NCBI GenBank assembly: GCA_021772095.1
Contig: JADYXR010000159.1
Coordinates: 1 to 64,000 of the forward strand
DNA: 64,000 nt
From: Candidatus Obscuribacter sp.
GTDB taxonomy: Bacteria > Cyanobacteriota > Vampirovibrionia > Obscuribacterales > Obscuribacteraceae
Reading direction: 5' to 3'
Shown here: positions 35,014 through 44,036 of the stretch, in pieces
How the letters are laid out: the number at the start of each line of letters is the position of its first letter
Position numbering within the stretch: position 1 is the first letter of the stretch
Notes under the pieces: model-generated
What the model saw: the letters and a program-made list of their open reading frames with translations, nothing else
Databases searched by the model: none
Told to the model about the DNA's origin: nothing
Program-made: the position numbers and the translations under genes

Positions 35014-36027
35014 TTATCGACCTGCCAACGCTGCTGCCAGTGGTGCTGGCGGCGCAATCTCGGCTCGCAGTGCCTCTTCGACTTCTTCTGCGGTTATTGC
35101 CCAGACATACAAGCAAGTGTAGAACGCCGAACGTATATAAATGGACAGAGCTGTGATGACCAGCACCAGAGCTGCCCAAATAACGCCTGTAATCATCATA
35201 GCAGGCGAGGTCAGGCTCATTTGCGCGTAGTACGCCAGACCGAAGCCACCGACGCCGACTGCGTAGACAACGGCGCTTGTAATTTTGCAAATCACGTCAA
35301 CGCCGACTTCACCGACACCGATCGTCAACAAATTGCCCTGGGCGATGCGGTCGGCGCGTTTCATCGCACCCCAGAATGAAGTGCCTTCAATAACGATGGC
35401 TGGAAGAATCATGTGTCCGGCGAGGGTCCAGAATACCTCTATAATGCCGGCGAGAAAGCTGAAGCCAAAACCAAACATGCCGCCGGCGCCTTGTTTTCCG
35501 CGCAACCAGCCAGCAATTCGTTTTGCAATTAAGGTAACCAGTCCAAGCATGATGATCGCTGGCAGGCTGGTGAACACTGCACTGGCTGCCGCTCCGAATC
35601 TGCCGGAACCTTTGCCTTCGGTCAAATGACTGTAGACCAGAGCCGTCGTGACTCCCTCGAGGAATCTGTTAGTGAGCCACCAAACGCAAAGAATGCCAGT
35701 GACTGCCATGGCGTTATCCTGACTCATCATGCTGCCCATGCCGGTTGGGTCCATGGCTCCGTTGAGTCCAGCCATTCCCGGCATCCCCGTCAGTCCGTGC
35801 GCTCCGTTGGCGCCCTGTTGGAAGAGGCTCTGACCCTGGTGCATCATTTTTGTAGCCACTTCGGACTTCCCGCCAAACTGGGTCTTGGCCTGGAGGAAGA
35901 GCAATATGGCAAAAAAGATGTTAGCCATTACCGTGATAATCGACGGTACCATCAGGCGTTTGTCGTGCCAGCCCATTTTGATGCTGGCCCAAATTAGCCG
36001 AAATCCTCGTCCAATCGAATCGAACAT
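35014..36027 (-). CDS. DUF6159-like polytopic membrane protein
   Basis: A 337-residue protein with about six hydrophobic segments. It opens with MFDSIGRGFRLIWASIKM and KRLMVPSIITVMANIFFA, has a small external Gly/Met-rich loop (MPGMAGLNGAMDPTG), then RFGAAASAVFTSLPAIIMLG and a long C-terminal membrane region with LAGHMILPAIVIEG. The layout and first segments resemble the DUF6159 family, whose role is unknown. That name is from memory and should be checked. The start is ATG 36027, with GAGGG 7 nt upstream. A longer frame to 36054 lacks one. It heads a likely three-gene operon with the two paralogous membrane proteins. Confidence 0.75.
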   Translation of the reverse strand: MFDSIGRGFRLIWASIKMGWHDKRLMVPSIITVMANIFFAILLFLQAKTQFGGKSEVATKMMHQGQSLFQQGANGAHGLTGMPGMAGLNGAMDPTGMGSMMSQDNAMAVTGILCVWWLTNRFLEGVTTALVYSHLTEGKGSGRFGAAASAVFTSLPAIIMLGLVTLIAKRIAGWLRGKQGAGGMFGFGFSFLAGIIEVFWTLAGHMILPAIVIEGTSFWGAMKRADRIAQGNLLTIGVGEVGVDVICKITSAVVYAVGVGGFGLAYYAQMSLTSPAMMITGVIWAALVLVITALSIYIRSAFYTCLYVWAITAEEVEEALRAEIAPPAPLAAALAGR

Positions 36028-36238
36028 TGCTAAACCCTCGTGGCTGAAAGCCAATAACTGAAAACGGGCGGTACACTGCTTAGTAAGGTTGACGCTCCAC
36101 GCGTCCGGTCAAAGCGGCAAGTATAAGGCTGCCGGACAATATTGTATTTAGTTGCCAAGGGAATGTAAAGCCTTTTTTAATCTAGTTCTTTTGATATAGG
36201 CGAAAATAGGCGAAAATTCCGAGAATTAATGAGAAAAA

Positions 36239-38101
36239 TCAGGCTTCGGCTTCAGCTTCGGAAGTTTGAGCCTCGAGATCTTCCGATTCATACATCTCGT
36301 CCAGTAGCTTCTGATACTTCTCGGTGACGACTTTTCGTTTAACTTTGAGGGTCGGGGTGAGCTCGTTGCTTTCAATCGAGAATTCCGTGTCCAGAATCAC
36401 GAATTTCTTGATGCGCTGGAAACGAGCCAGATTTTGATTCTTTTCGTGGACCAGGCGATCGATTTCTTTGCGAACGGTCGGATCCTGGGTCAGTGCGACC
36501 CCGTCCTTTGTTTTGATTGATTTTTCTTTGGCAAAACTTTCGAGTGCTTCGGGGTTCAGAGTAATCAAAGCGGTAATGTATTTACGACGATCTCCGTACG
36601 CCAAAACGTGCGTAATCAGCGTCTCATCCTTGAACAAGTTTTCAATGAATTGTGGTGCGACGTGTTTGCCACCAGCGGTGATGATGATGTCTTTCTTGCG
36701 ATCGGTGATGTAGATGTAGCCGTCATCATCGATCTTGGCGATGTCGCCGGTTTTAAACCAGCCATCTTCGAAAGCTTGTTTGGTCGCTTCTTCGTTTTTG
36801 TAATAACCGGCGAAAACATTTGAACCGCGGACAAGCAGCTCGCCATCAGGAGCAAGCTTGACCTCGACACCCGGCAGAGGTTTGCCGACTGTTTTAAACT
36901 TGTTGTCTTTCGGCGTATTGCAAGACAGTGGTGCTGATGTTTCGGTCAACCCATAACCTTCCACAATCGGCATTCCAAGCGCTTCGAAGAATAGATGCAC
37001 GTCATTTGCAAGTGGTGCCGCGCCCGAGGTCATCATGCGAAGTCGACCACCAAAACGTTCTCTGATCTTTCGGAAAACTAGACGGTCTGCGATTCTCAGT
37101 TCTGCTCTGTAAAGTTGGTCGAGCAAACTGGTATCACCACCTGGCGCTGCCATTTTTTGTTTGCACGCGCGTTTGCCCAGTGAAATCGCCCAGCGCACAA
37201 AGCCTTGCTGCGCTGGTGGCATTTGTCTGATCTGTCCCCAGACGCGCGCATAAACTTTCTCGTAAAAACGTGGCACCGCATTTAGAACCGTTGGCTTAAC
37301 CTCTTGAAGGTTGTTCGCCACTTGTTCCATCGACTCGGCGTAAGCAAAAGGTATGCCCAAAAAGATAGTTAGAAACTGCCCGCCCACTCTTTCGTAAACG
37401 TGCGCGAGTGGCAAGAATGACAGCGCTATATCGTTTTCATTGAAGTCAGTCAAAGTGCTCAACGAATCGAGGACCGAGAAAAGATTGCGATGCAGAAGCA
37501 TCACACCTTTAGGAAGTCCGGTTGTGCCTGATGTGTAAACAATGGTGGCAAGACTTTCCGGATCCATTTTTCGACGATTAGAAACTTCGTCGCCATTTTG
37601 GGCGAGATATTCTTCGCCTTCTTTGAGGAATTGATCCCAGGTTTTTACTTCCAATAATGGCTCTGCCGCGCCCGGGGTGCCGTCCATCACCACTGCCATT
37701 CGGACTTTCTCCGGCAACGGAGAATCAGGACTGCTGAGTTTTTCTAATTGTCGTGAATTCTCAACGAAAATTAAAACCACATCGGCGTTGTCGATCACGT
37801 AAGTGACTTCAGAACTTCCCAGAGTCGGATAGATAGGAACCGTGACGCCTTGCGTGGAGATAATCGCCACATCAGCCCATGTCCAGTGTGGTCGGTTTTG
37901 ACTTAAGATACCGACCTTGTCACCAGCGGTAATACCATGCTTAATTAATGCCGCCGAAAGATTGGCAACAATTTTTCCATGTTCCGACCACGGAGTCGAT
38001 TTATATTTCCCGTCGACCTTATGCATGATAGCCGTTCTGTCCGGCGTTTCAACCACCCTGCGCCAGAAAATATCAACAAGAGTCGCATCGCCTTCAGCCA
38101 A
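36239..38101 (-). CDS. Long-chain acyl-CoA ligase (AMP-forming)
   Basis: This 620-residue enzyme activates fatty acids to acyl-CoA through an acyl-adenylate. The AMP-binding P-loop is VYTSGTTGLPKGVMLLH. The A5 motif is GYGLTETSAP, followed by the GWFKTGDIAKIDDDGY and ITDRKKDIIITAGGKHVAP segments of the long-chain (FACL/FadD15) type. I place the start at TTG 38101, which has AAAGGAG 6 nt upstream. The frame runs further to 38179 but would overlap cutA by 64 nt. That choice leaves a 14-nt gap to cutA. A second, unrelated-subgroup ligase lies at 44.3-46.2 kb. Confidence 0.92.
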   Translation of the reverse strand: MAEGDATLVDIFWRRVVETPDRTAIMHKVDGKYKSTPWSEHGKIVANLSAALIKHGITAGDKVGILSQNRPHWTWADVAIISTQGVTVPIYPTLGSSEVTYVIDNADVVLIFVENSRQLEKLSSPDSPLPEKVRMAVVMDGTPGAAEPLLEVKTWDQFLKEGEEYLAQNGDEVSNRRKMDPESLATIVYTSGTTGLPKGVMLLHRNLFSVLDSLSTLTDFNENDIALSFLPLAHVYERVGGQFLTIFLGIPFAYAESMEQVANNLQEVKPTVLNAVPRFYEKVYARVWGQIRQMPPAQQGFVRWAISLGKRACKQKMAAPGGDTSLLDQLYRAELRIADRLVFRKIRERFGGRLRMMTSGAAPLANDVHLFFEALGMPIVEGYGLTETSAPLSCNTPKDNKFKTVGKPLPGVEVKLAPDGELLVRGSNVFAGYYKNEEATKQAFEDGWFKTGDIAKIDDDGYIYITDRKKDIIITAGGKHVAPQFIENLFKDETLITHVLAYGDRRKYITALITLNPEALESFAKEKSIKTKDGVALTQDPTVRKEIDRLVHEKNQNLARFQRIKKFVILDTEFSIESNELTPTLKVKRKVVTEKYQKLLDEMYESEDLEAQTSEAEAEA

Positions 38102-38115
38102 GATAATCTCCTTTC

Positions 38116-38430
38116 CTAGCCAATAGAACTGTTTAACCAGTCTAAATATGCTGGGCTTCCAACTTCGATCGGCAGACAAATTATTTCAGGTACGTCGTAC
38201 GGATGCAGCTCCTTGACTTTCTTTTCGAAGGCATCATATACCTTGCGATTGGTTTTGATTATCAGGAGTGATTCCGAATCTTTATTGAGCTTTCCTTCCC
38301 ATGTATAAACCGAAGTCACTTTCGCAACGATGGTAACGCAGGCGGCGAGCCGACTCTCGACTATCGATGAGGCGAGACTTTCTGCTTTGTCACAAGGACA
38401 AGTGACGAACGCCACCACTTCTCCGGGCAT
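38116..38430 (-). CDS. cutA: Divalent-cation tolerance protein CutA
   Basis: The 104-residue protein matches the CutA1 family, small trimeric ferredoxin-like proteins linked to copper tolerance though their exact role is unsettled. Seen are the start VVAFVTCPCDKAESLASSIV, RLAACVTIVAKVTSVYTWEGK, KTNRKVYDAFEKKVKELHPYDVPEI in two overlapping parts, and the C-terminal YLDWLNSSI. The conserved aromatic and His residues of the trimer interface are present. Its ATG directly abuts the stop codon of the upstream fusion gene, and the acyl-CoA ligase follows 14 nt on, so the three form one operon. Confidence 0.95.
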   Translation of the reverse strand: MPGEVVAFVTCPCDKAESLASSIVESRLAACVTIVAKVTSVYTWEGKLNKDSESLLIIKTNRKVYDAFEKKVKELHPYDVPEIICLPIEVGSPAYLDWLNSSIG

Positions 38431-39519
38431 CTATGCTTGACTCCTGGCCAGTTCTACGCCAATTTCAGACACAAACTCAGCGAGCAACGTCGACACTTTC
38501 GAGAACGGTTGCGGCTGTAGCCTTGGCATTCTGTAGCGCTTGTGGAGCCGAACGATGATAACCGGCACTGCCAGAACTTCTGCGATGAACAAAGCCAAAG
38601 GTCGAACGGAGTGGTCGAAGCTGCCCGGGACAACCGGTTCAATCGTCGACAATTTTTCTGTAATTCGATTGATAAACGGAAGACAGGCTTCCTCGGTGGG
38701 ACCGTAGCTGGAAACCTGCAGTCCGGGCGCTTCTTCCCAACTGCTTCCTAAAACCATCACCACGCATCCGATCTTGCCTGCTTTGACTACATCGGTAAGA
38801 GCCCGACGGAAGGGGGTTTCCAGATACCAGGATGGGTCGGCTGCGCAGCAATAGTTGGTCAACAACGAATGGCATTGGGCGACGCGATTGCAGATTGACG
38901 CAATCGAGCCGGTAAACGAGTCCTGGCTTTTGAATTCGCCTTCTTTCCAGTAAGCGGTTGCGTGCGGAGCGACGACGAGAACCGGCAGACTGCCGCCGAG
39001 AAACTTGAAATCGGGCTCTCCAGGAGGAGGCATTTGTTCGTAGCGCTCGGCTAGTAAAGCTTCGTATTGCAATGCCCAGTTCAGTGGAGCGACACTGGGA
39101 TGTTTGTCGATCAGATAATTGACCGCCCGGTCGAGGTCGTTAAAGCGCGCTTGTGAGTGACTGACGATCCACGGGCTGTAAGGCGCCGGACCAATCACCG
39201 TGACCATCTTGCCGCGACGATGAGCGTAAAACATTTCCATCGCGGTGCTGTAAGTCGCCCGTTCAATATTGGCAAGAAGCGCGTCGCACTCATCGATCAG
39301 GTCGAGCGCGCGGCGCACTTTCTTATCGGCTGAGTCGGTAATATCTATAGCTTCACGCGTCTCCTGGACATTCCAAGCCAGTTCTAGCGGGTTGACGACG
39401 CGAAGACCGTATGTTTCCAAACGCTGAACCGTGGACGCGCGCCAATCCGGCGTGGCCAAGTCACCCATCAAATCGTGGGCGTTGACTGATTCTCCAGTTA
39501 TATAGACGTTCGCAAGCAT
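38431..39519 (-). CDS. Fusion: nucleoside 2-deoxyribosyltransferase-like and N-formylglutamate amidohydrolase-like
   Basis: A 362-residue soluble protein of two parts. Residues about 1-125 look like a nucleoside 2-deoxyribosyltransferase fold: VYITGESVN at the N-terminus, then DLIDECDALLANIERATYS and GTAMEMFYAHRRGK-like text (actual STAMEMFYAHRRGKMVTVIG). Residues about 175-360 carry VLVVAPHATAYWKEGEFKSQ followed by FTGSIASICNRVA, like the PH..(x)..K..D..TG pattern of the N-formylglutamate amidohydrolase group. Neither part can be given a substrate. It is the first gene of the cutA/acyl-CoA ligase operon. The fusion is unusual as far as I know. Confidence 0.65.
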   Translation of the reverse strand: MLANVYITGESVNAHDLMGDLATPDWRASTVQRLETYGLRVVNPLELAWNVQETREAIDITDSADKKVRRALDLIDECDALLANIERATYSTAMEMFYAHRRGKMVTVIGPAPYSPWIVSHSQARFNDLDRAVNYLIDKHPSVAPLNWALQYEALLAERYEQMPPPGEPDFKFLGGSLPVLVVAPHATAYWKEGEFKSQDSFTGSIASICNRVAQCHSLLTNYCCAADPSWYLETPFRRALTDVVKAGKIGCVVMVLGSSWEEAPGLQVSSYGPTEEACLPFINRITEKLSTIEPVVPGSFDHSVRPLALFIAEVLAVPVIIVRLHKRYRMPRLQPQPFSKVSTLLAEFVSEIGVELARSQA

Positions 39520-39699
39520 TTGGGCGATTTTTGTTCCTAATAAATAAGACTAAGACCAGTTTAACGCTTTATGCACTCACTATATACCACGCTGCAAGTC
39601 GCTCGATGCGGCGATCTCGGTCGCTAACCCCATTACTAGCTCATCTCGTGGCCACAAATCAGCATAACGAAAATGTCTATCATAAGCTAGGATACCGTT

Positions 39700-41244
39700 A
39701 TGCGTCCTCCGTATATATTCGTCGCCATGCTGATTTTCGCCACCGCTCTGGGAGCCAGTGGCTGTTCTGTATTGGACCAGTTCAAGCAGCCAAACAGCCT
39801 TGCCAGTAGAGTAGGAAATTTTTCGCCGGTCAGACTCGATTCAGATAAGGCTGAAATACGGGCTGCCAAGCGTGTGACACCACTGATCAAGGGCAGTCGC
39901 GATCTGGATGGACGGCAAGAACAATTCGATCCAGCCTTTGGTGCACCCGAAACACAAGCGCAGTCAAACACCGAGCGCGCCGAAATGAACGCTGCGCGCA
40001 ATGCCGGATCGCAATTCGAATCCCTCGGCGGACGGCAGACCGGAAGTGCAGGTATTGGAACGGTTGGCGGCGGACCACAATTCGGAAGTGCAGGTATTGG
40101 AACGGTTGGTGGCGGAGCGCAATTCGGAACTGCAGATGTCGGAACGGTTGGTGGCAGGCAAGAAATTTCCGGAGAGAGTCATTCGAAGTCTCGCAGTAAG
40201 CAAACCGTAATTGGAAATATGCCTGGCACCACAGTTGTGCAATCTCCCGACTCAAGCCGCTTTGGCACTGCTCACGGAAGCGCGAAACCGACAAATTTTG
40301 CACCCACTCGTTCGGCAACACCTATCACTGATATGCCAACGTCGGTAGCACACGGCACCCAACAAGGCTTCGGCTGTCCTCCTGCTGGAACTGCGTCGCT
40401 TGGTGGTGGCACAAATTCCTTTGGCTCTGCACGAAATGTCTACGGCACCAACTCTTCTTCTTCTTCTTCTTCTTCTCGGCCTCAAACAAATTCTTATACG
40501 GGCCAATCAGCGCAGACATCGCCGTCGTATCCTTCGACTACTGCGTCTCCGCCTTCGTTTTCGACGGCTCCTAATTCCAGGACATCACCGCGGTTCAATA
40601 CCTCCTCTGATTCACCACCGGTAATAGCAGGGTCAAATTCGAATTCGAACTATAATTCCAATTCGAATTCGAATTCGAATTCCAACTTCAACAACCCCAG
40701 CCCTTTTAATTCGAACCCAGGCTCTGCAGATAACGGTCAGTTTGATAACAGCCTGCCATCAATTGCCGCCGGTGTTTCTTCGCCTGAAGTGATTGCAAAA
40801 CCTGCCAAGTCGAGTCCATGGGATTTTAAGTCGTTTCGGTTCCCTTCATTCAAATTTCCCTTCCAGTCTCCGTCTGCGCCTCCCTCTTCGTCGGTGCCAT
40901 CAGGTGGAAGTGGCAATGACGCCGCGATTGTAGACGCCCAAAACAATCGCCAGAGAAACGTGGTGGTGACAATCACTGCTCGAGTTAAACGCTTGTTACC
41001 CGATGATACTCAAGGCAGTCCTCATCAACGTTTCTTGTTGCAGCTATCCAACGGTTCGACAGTTCTGGTGGCACACAATACCAGTCTGGCACCACATGTT
41101 CCATTGCGAGAGGGTGATATGGTCACCATATGTGGTGAATACATTTGGAACGAAAAAGGTGGAGTGCTGCACTACACGCACCACACTACCAACAACAAGC
41201 ATCGTGGCGGCTACATCGAATATAATCGCCAAACTTACCAGTAG
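39700..41244 (+). CDS. Lipoprotein with Asn/Ser-rich repeats and C-terminal DUF3465
   Basis: A 514-residue lipoprotein. The signal peptide ends in a lipobox (ALGASGC, Cys23). Three 13-14-residue repeats (QFGSAGIGTVGGGA type) span about 113-153. A Ser run and a long Ser/Thr/Pro/Asn-rich stretch follow, including (NS)n near 315-330. The C-terminal 90 residues (about 425-510) match DUF3465, an OB-like domain: RVKRLLPDDTQGSPHQRF, LVAHNTSLAPHVPL, DMVTICGEYIWNEKGGVLHY and the ending GGYIEYNRQTY. Its function is unknown. The disordered middle probably acts as a stalk from the outer membrane. AGGA 8 nt upstream supports the ATG. Confidence 0.88.
   Translation: MRPPYIFVAMLIFATALGASGCSVLDQFKQPNSLASRVGNFSPVRLDSDKAEIRAAKRVTPLIKGSRDLDGRQEQFDPAFGAPETQAQSNTERAEMNAARNAGSQFESLGGRQTGSAGIGTVGGGPQFGSAGIGTVGGGAQFGTADVGTVGGRQEISGESHSKSRSKQTVIGNMPGTTVVQSPDSSRFGTAHGSAKPTNFAPTRSATPITDMPTSVAHGTQQGFGCPPAGTASLGGGTNSFGSARNVYGTNSSSSSSSSRPQTNSYTGQSAQTSPSYPSTTASPPSFSTAPNSRTSPRFNTSSDSPPVIAGSNSNSNYNSNSNSNSNSNFNNPSPFNSNPGSADNGQFDNSLPSIAAGVSSPEVIAKPAKSSPWDFKSFRFPSFKFPFQSPSAPPSSSVPSGGSGNDAAIVDAQNNRQRNVVVTITARVKRLLPDDTQGSPHQRFLLQLSNGSTVLVAHNTSLAPHVPLREGDMVTICGEYIWNEKGGVLHYTHHTTNNKHRGGYIEYNRQTYQ
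40036..40158 (+). repeat. Three 42-nt coding repeats in the DUF3465 lipoprotein
   Basis: Two 42-nt copies and a 39-nt copy encode Q[TF]GSAGIGTVGGG-like units. Nucleotide identity is high between copies 1 and 2, which suggests recent expansion. Confidence 0.85.
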
Positions 41245-41247
41245 CTG

Positions 41248-42417
41248 GTGGCATCCTTGGAATCTACAACTGACGAGCGCGTTTTCATTCGCGATAAAGC
41301 GACCTGGATCGGCTATCTGTTGATTGGACTGTATTGCTACATTTACTCCGGACTTGGTCCGTTGATGCCTTATTTGAGAGAAGAACAGGGACTGAACTAC
41401 ACGATGGGTTCCCTGCATTTTAGTGCATGGTCTGTCGGTATTATCTCGGCGGGCTCGTTTGGAAACATTGTCATACGAAAACTTGGAGCCTCGCGTGCTA
41501 TCTGGATCTTCGGAGCCGGCCTTTGCTTAGCTTTGCTTTCGTTGCTACTTGCAAAAGTGACTGCTATCACCATCCTCAGTGTCATGATCGGAGGATTTTG
41601 TGGAAGCACCATGGGTCAGGCAATTACAACAATCAATGCCGAACGCTTTGGAATTGAACGAACAATCGCATTGACTGAGGTCACGATCACCGGCAGCTTG
41701 TTTGCGATGGTGGCACCACTGGTGGTGGGACAGTTTATCAAAATGGGATTCAATTGGCGCGTCGCTATGATTTTTCCCTTTATTTTTTTCGTTCTTTTGT
41801 TGATTCCCGGCAAAGCTGTCTTTACTGAATTCGGTTACGTCACTCGCGGCTTTATTCCGGGCAAATTGCCGCTCAAGTACTGGTTCTTCTGGGTCGTGAT
41901 CTGGCTCAGTGTAGCCAGTGAATGGTCGATTATTTTCTGGACTCCCGACTTTTTGCAAACTGGAAAAGGTCTGTTGAAAGAAGATGCAGTGCAAGCGGTT
42001 AGCATCTTTTTATTGGCAATGCTTCTAGGGCGAGTGGTCGGAGTTAATCTCGCTCGGCGTTATAGAGCACAAATGTTGTTATCGGTTGCGTCCGCCATTG
42101 CCCTGTGCGGATTTCTTCTCTATTGGCTCGGCACCACAACGCCAGTGACGCTGCTCGGCCTCGGCATCGCCGGACTCGGTAATGCAAATGTTTATCCATT
42201 GAGTTTCGCTCAAGCTATCGGATCTGCAGGTGATAGAACCGGTCTTGCTGCTGCCAGAATGTCGATCAGTACGGGTAGCGCTGTGTTGATCACACCGCTG
42301 GTCCTTGCCGCTATCGGCGATCAAGTCGGCATTCACAAAGCTCACGCGGTGGTGGCAGTTCTATTAACTGCCGTTTCTATAATGCTGGCAATTGCGGCAT
42401 TTAAAAATCGCGAATGA
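41248..42417 (+). CDS. Major facilitator superfamily transporter
   Basis: A 389-residue inner-membrane protein with about 12 transmembrane helices and a central cytosolic loop (RGFIPGKLPLKYW). The first helix pair is followed by SLHFSAWSVGIISAGSFGN and a GASRAIW turn, like the MFS motif A region. No conserved substrate residues are recognisable, so the cargo is unknown. The start is a GTG 3 nt after the stop of the lipoprotein gene. It has no good ribosome-binding site, so translation may be coupled to that gene. A gap of 63 nt to a convergent TPR gene carries a small repeat. Confidence 0.88.
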   Translation: MASLESTTDERVFIRDKATWIGYLLIGLYCYIYSGLGPLMPYLREEQGLNYTMGSLHFSAWSVGIISAGSFGNIVIRKLGASRAIWIFGAGLCLALLSLLLAKVTAITILSVMIGGFCGSTMGQAITTINAERFGIERTIALTEVTITGSLFAMVAPLVVGQFIKMGFNWRVAMIFPFIFFVLLLIPGKAVFTEFGYVTRGFIPGKLPLKYWFFWVVIWLSVASEWSIIFWTPDFLQTGKGLLKEDAVQAVSIFLLAMLLGRVVGVNLARRYRAQMLLSVASAIALCGFLLYWLGTTTPVTLLGLGIAGLGNANVYPLSFAQAIGSAGDRTGLAAARMSISTGSAVLITPLVLAAIGDQVGIHKAHAVVAVLLTAVSIMLAIAAFKNRE

Positions 42418-42444
42418 CGAATCCTTCATGACAAAATCGCGAAT
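42404..42444. repeat. 29-nt period repeat across the MFS stop codon
   Basis: AAAATCGCGAAT occurs at 42404-42415 (overlapping the stop) and 42433-42444. Its core AATCGCGAAT is the reverse complement of ATTCGCGATT in the repeat at 33404. Confidence 0.65.
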
Positions 42445-42480
42445 CACTTCAGAGCAAAGTTCGATGAGAATCTCTATCGA

Positions 42481-43911
42481 TTAGAAGCCGTAAGTTTCTT
42501 TCAACTCTTTTAAGCGTTCAGCGATGGAGCCGCTTTTCTTTTTGCCCATCGTCTCAACTTCTAGGCGTTCGATTCGTTTGAGAATCGGCATGTTCTTCGT
42601 CACTTTACCGTACACTTTGTTCTCAATCTTGGCGAGAACATCGTCGACAGTTGAATTGCTGTTGCTGTCCTCATTGCCTTCTTGATCTCCTGAAGGCTGA
42701 TTGTCTTCCGGCTTTGCCAGGAAACTCGGTGCTGCTTTCGAAGATTGATTGCCCGCGCGATTCGAGCGACCAGACGGGCTTTGCGGGGCAGATTCTCCGC
42801 CTCCGGGCCAGGACATTGGAACAGTTCCGCCGGCGGCTCTCGGAGAGAAACGAATTGGAGCGCTGCCACCAGGAACGGTATTGACTGGAGTTCGTGGTGC
42901 ACCCGGCGAAGGAAAGACATTGGCTGTTCCGCTGCCACTAGATATGGTGCTGCCGTAACTGGAAGCTGCTGGAGGTGATGAAGCGCCACCAATTATGATG
43001 CTGGCGGAATCACTCGAGCCACCAATTATCCTTACTGAATTTGAAGTGTCAGGAGTTGCGACATCCGGCGCGCCAAGACCTCCGCCTCCAGAATTCCCTG
43101 TGACCGGTGGGGCACTCGATGAATCGAACGGAGATTCTGAATCGCTCGTCAGCTTGGCGCTGCCCGCGGTGCCAGGCTGGATGGTTATGCCGCTGCCACC
43201 AATGATGGTGGCACCACTAGTAATACCACCAACCTGAGTAGTGGAAGTGGACGGTAATCCGGATGGAGACGACGCAGAGCTGGAGCCTGTTTCAGAATTC
43301 GCGGAATTGGAACGCGTGGCGCCGGTTGCCGATATAGCTGCGCCTGAGACAACAGTCGCATTCGGTGCTGAAGTCGTTGCGGCGTTTGAAGTGGAATTCG
43401 ATGCGGTACTAGTAAAAGGTTTCTTCACCTGCGGCTTGCTCAGGTCTTCGTCATACGGGTTCCAGTCCTGCGGCCCGGTCGGCTTCGGATTGGCGGCTGC
43501 CGTCGGCGGCGGTGGCGTGTTCAGGTTTGGCAGCGTCAGATTTCGTTTTACGTTTGCGTCATTCGGATTGATTTTGATTGCGATTTCCCATTGCTCTTTG
43601 GCTTCCTTGTACTTCTTGTACCGGTAGAACCAAATTCCCCATTCGTTATGAGCCAGCGCCAAATTGCCCTTGGCGACGGCGTGGGACGGGTCGATCTGCA
43701 ACACAGTTTCGTACTCGCTAATGGCATCCTGGAACAGTCGCCGCCCAAGCAACATGTTGCCTCTATTATTGTGATCTCGAATCTCGGTGGCATTGTCCGC
43801 GAATGCCGGCTGCATCATATTATAGGTGGATGTCAGTAGAATCGAGAATGCGATCCTCTGAAACGAGGACAGGCGGCTTGTCATGAGGCTTGTAGTTAAA
43901 TTGTGCTTCAT
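42481..43911 (-). CDS. Exported TPR protein with Ser/Gly/Pro-rich middle
   Basis: A 476-residue protein with a signal peptide (about 1-38, core FSILLTSTYNMMQPAFA). Two to three TPR motifs follow at about 45-130 (RGNMLLGRRLFQDAISEYE, NLALAHNEWGIWFYRYKKY). A low-complexity Ser, Thr, Gly and Pro-rich stretch spans about 140-400. A conserved-looking C-terminal segment contains VDDVLAKIENKVYGK, ILKRIERLEVETMGKK and ERLKELKETYGF, a pattern that may dock a partner. A longer frame to 43986 precedes the chosen ATG 43911 but is not protein-like. It is convergent with the MFS gene. Confidence 0.8.
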   Translation of the reverse strand: MKHNLTTSLMTSRLSSFQRIAFSILLTSTYNMMQPAFADNATEIRDHNNRGNMLLGRRLFQDAISEYETVLQIDPSHAVAKGNLALAHNEWGIWFYRYKKYKEAKEQWEIAIKINPNDANVKRNLTLPNLNTPPPPTAAANPKPTGPQDWNPYDEDLSKPQVKKPFTSTASNSTSNAATTSAPNATVVSGAAISATGATRSNSANSETGSSSASSPSGLPSTSTTQVGGITSGATIIGGSGITIQPGTAGSAKLTSDSESPFDSSSAPPVTGNSGGGGLGAPDVATPDTSNSVRIIGGSSDSASIIIGGASSPPAASSYGSTISSGSGTANVFPSPGAPRTPVNTVPGGSAPIRFSPRAAGGTVPMSWPGGGESAPQSPSGRSNRAGNQSSKAAPSFLAKPEDNQPSGDQEGNEDSNSNSTVDDVLAKIENKVYGKVTKNMPILKRIERLEVETMGKKKSGSIAERLKELKETYGF

Positions 43912-44004
43912 CTTAAACGTCTTTCTGGAGCCTGTCTTGATTGTAGAACTAATACAAATATTAAACCAATCGGACCAGAGTTTCATCGATATTTATAACG
44001 GCGC

Positions 44005-44010
44005 TATACT
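44005..44010 (+). promoter_or_regulatory. -10 box (TATACT) before the small protein gene
   Basis: TATACT lies 26 nt before the ATG at 44037, with TTCATC 17 nt upstream as a weak -35. This supports transcription of the small gene and the ligase it is coupled to. Confidence 0.4.
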
Positions 44011-44036
44011 GCTCTAGGTCACGGCAGGAAGAAGTT

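Noticed and set aside
43241-43627. Plus-strand frame of 128 codons opposite the low-complexity part of the TPR protein
   Set aside because: Biased composition on the sense strand gives long antisense frames. No independent start signals.
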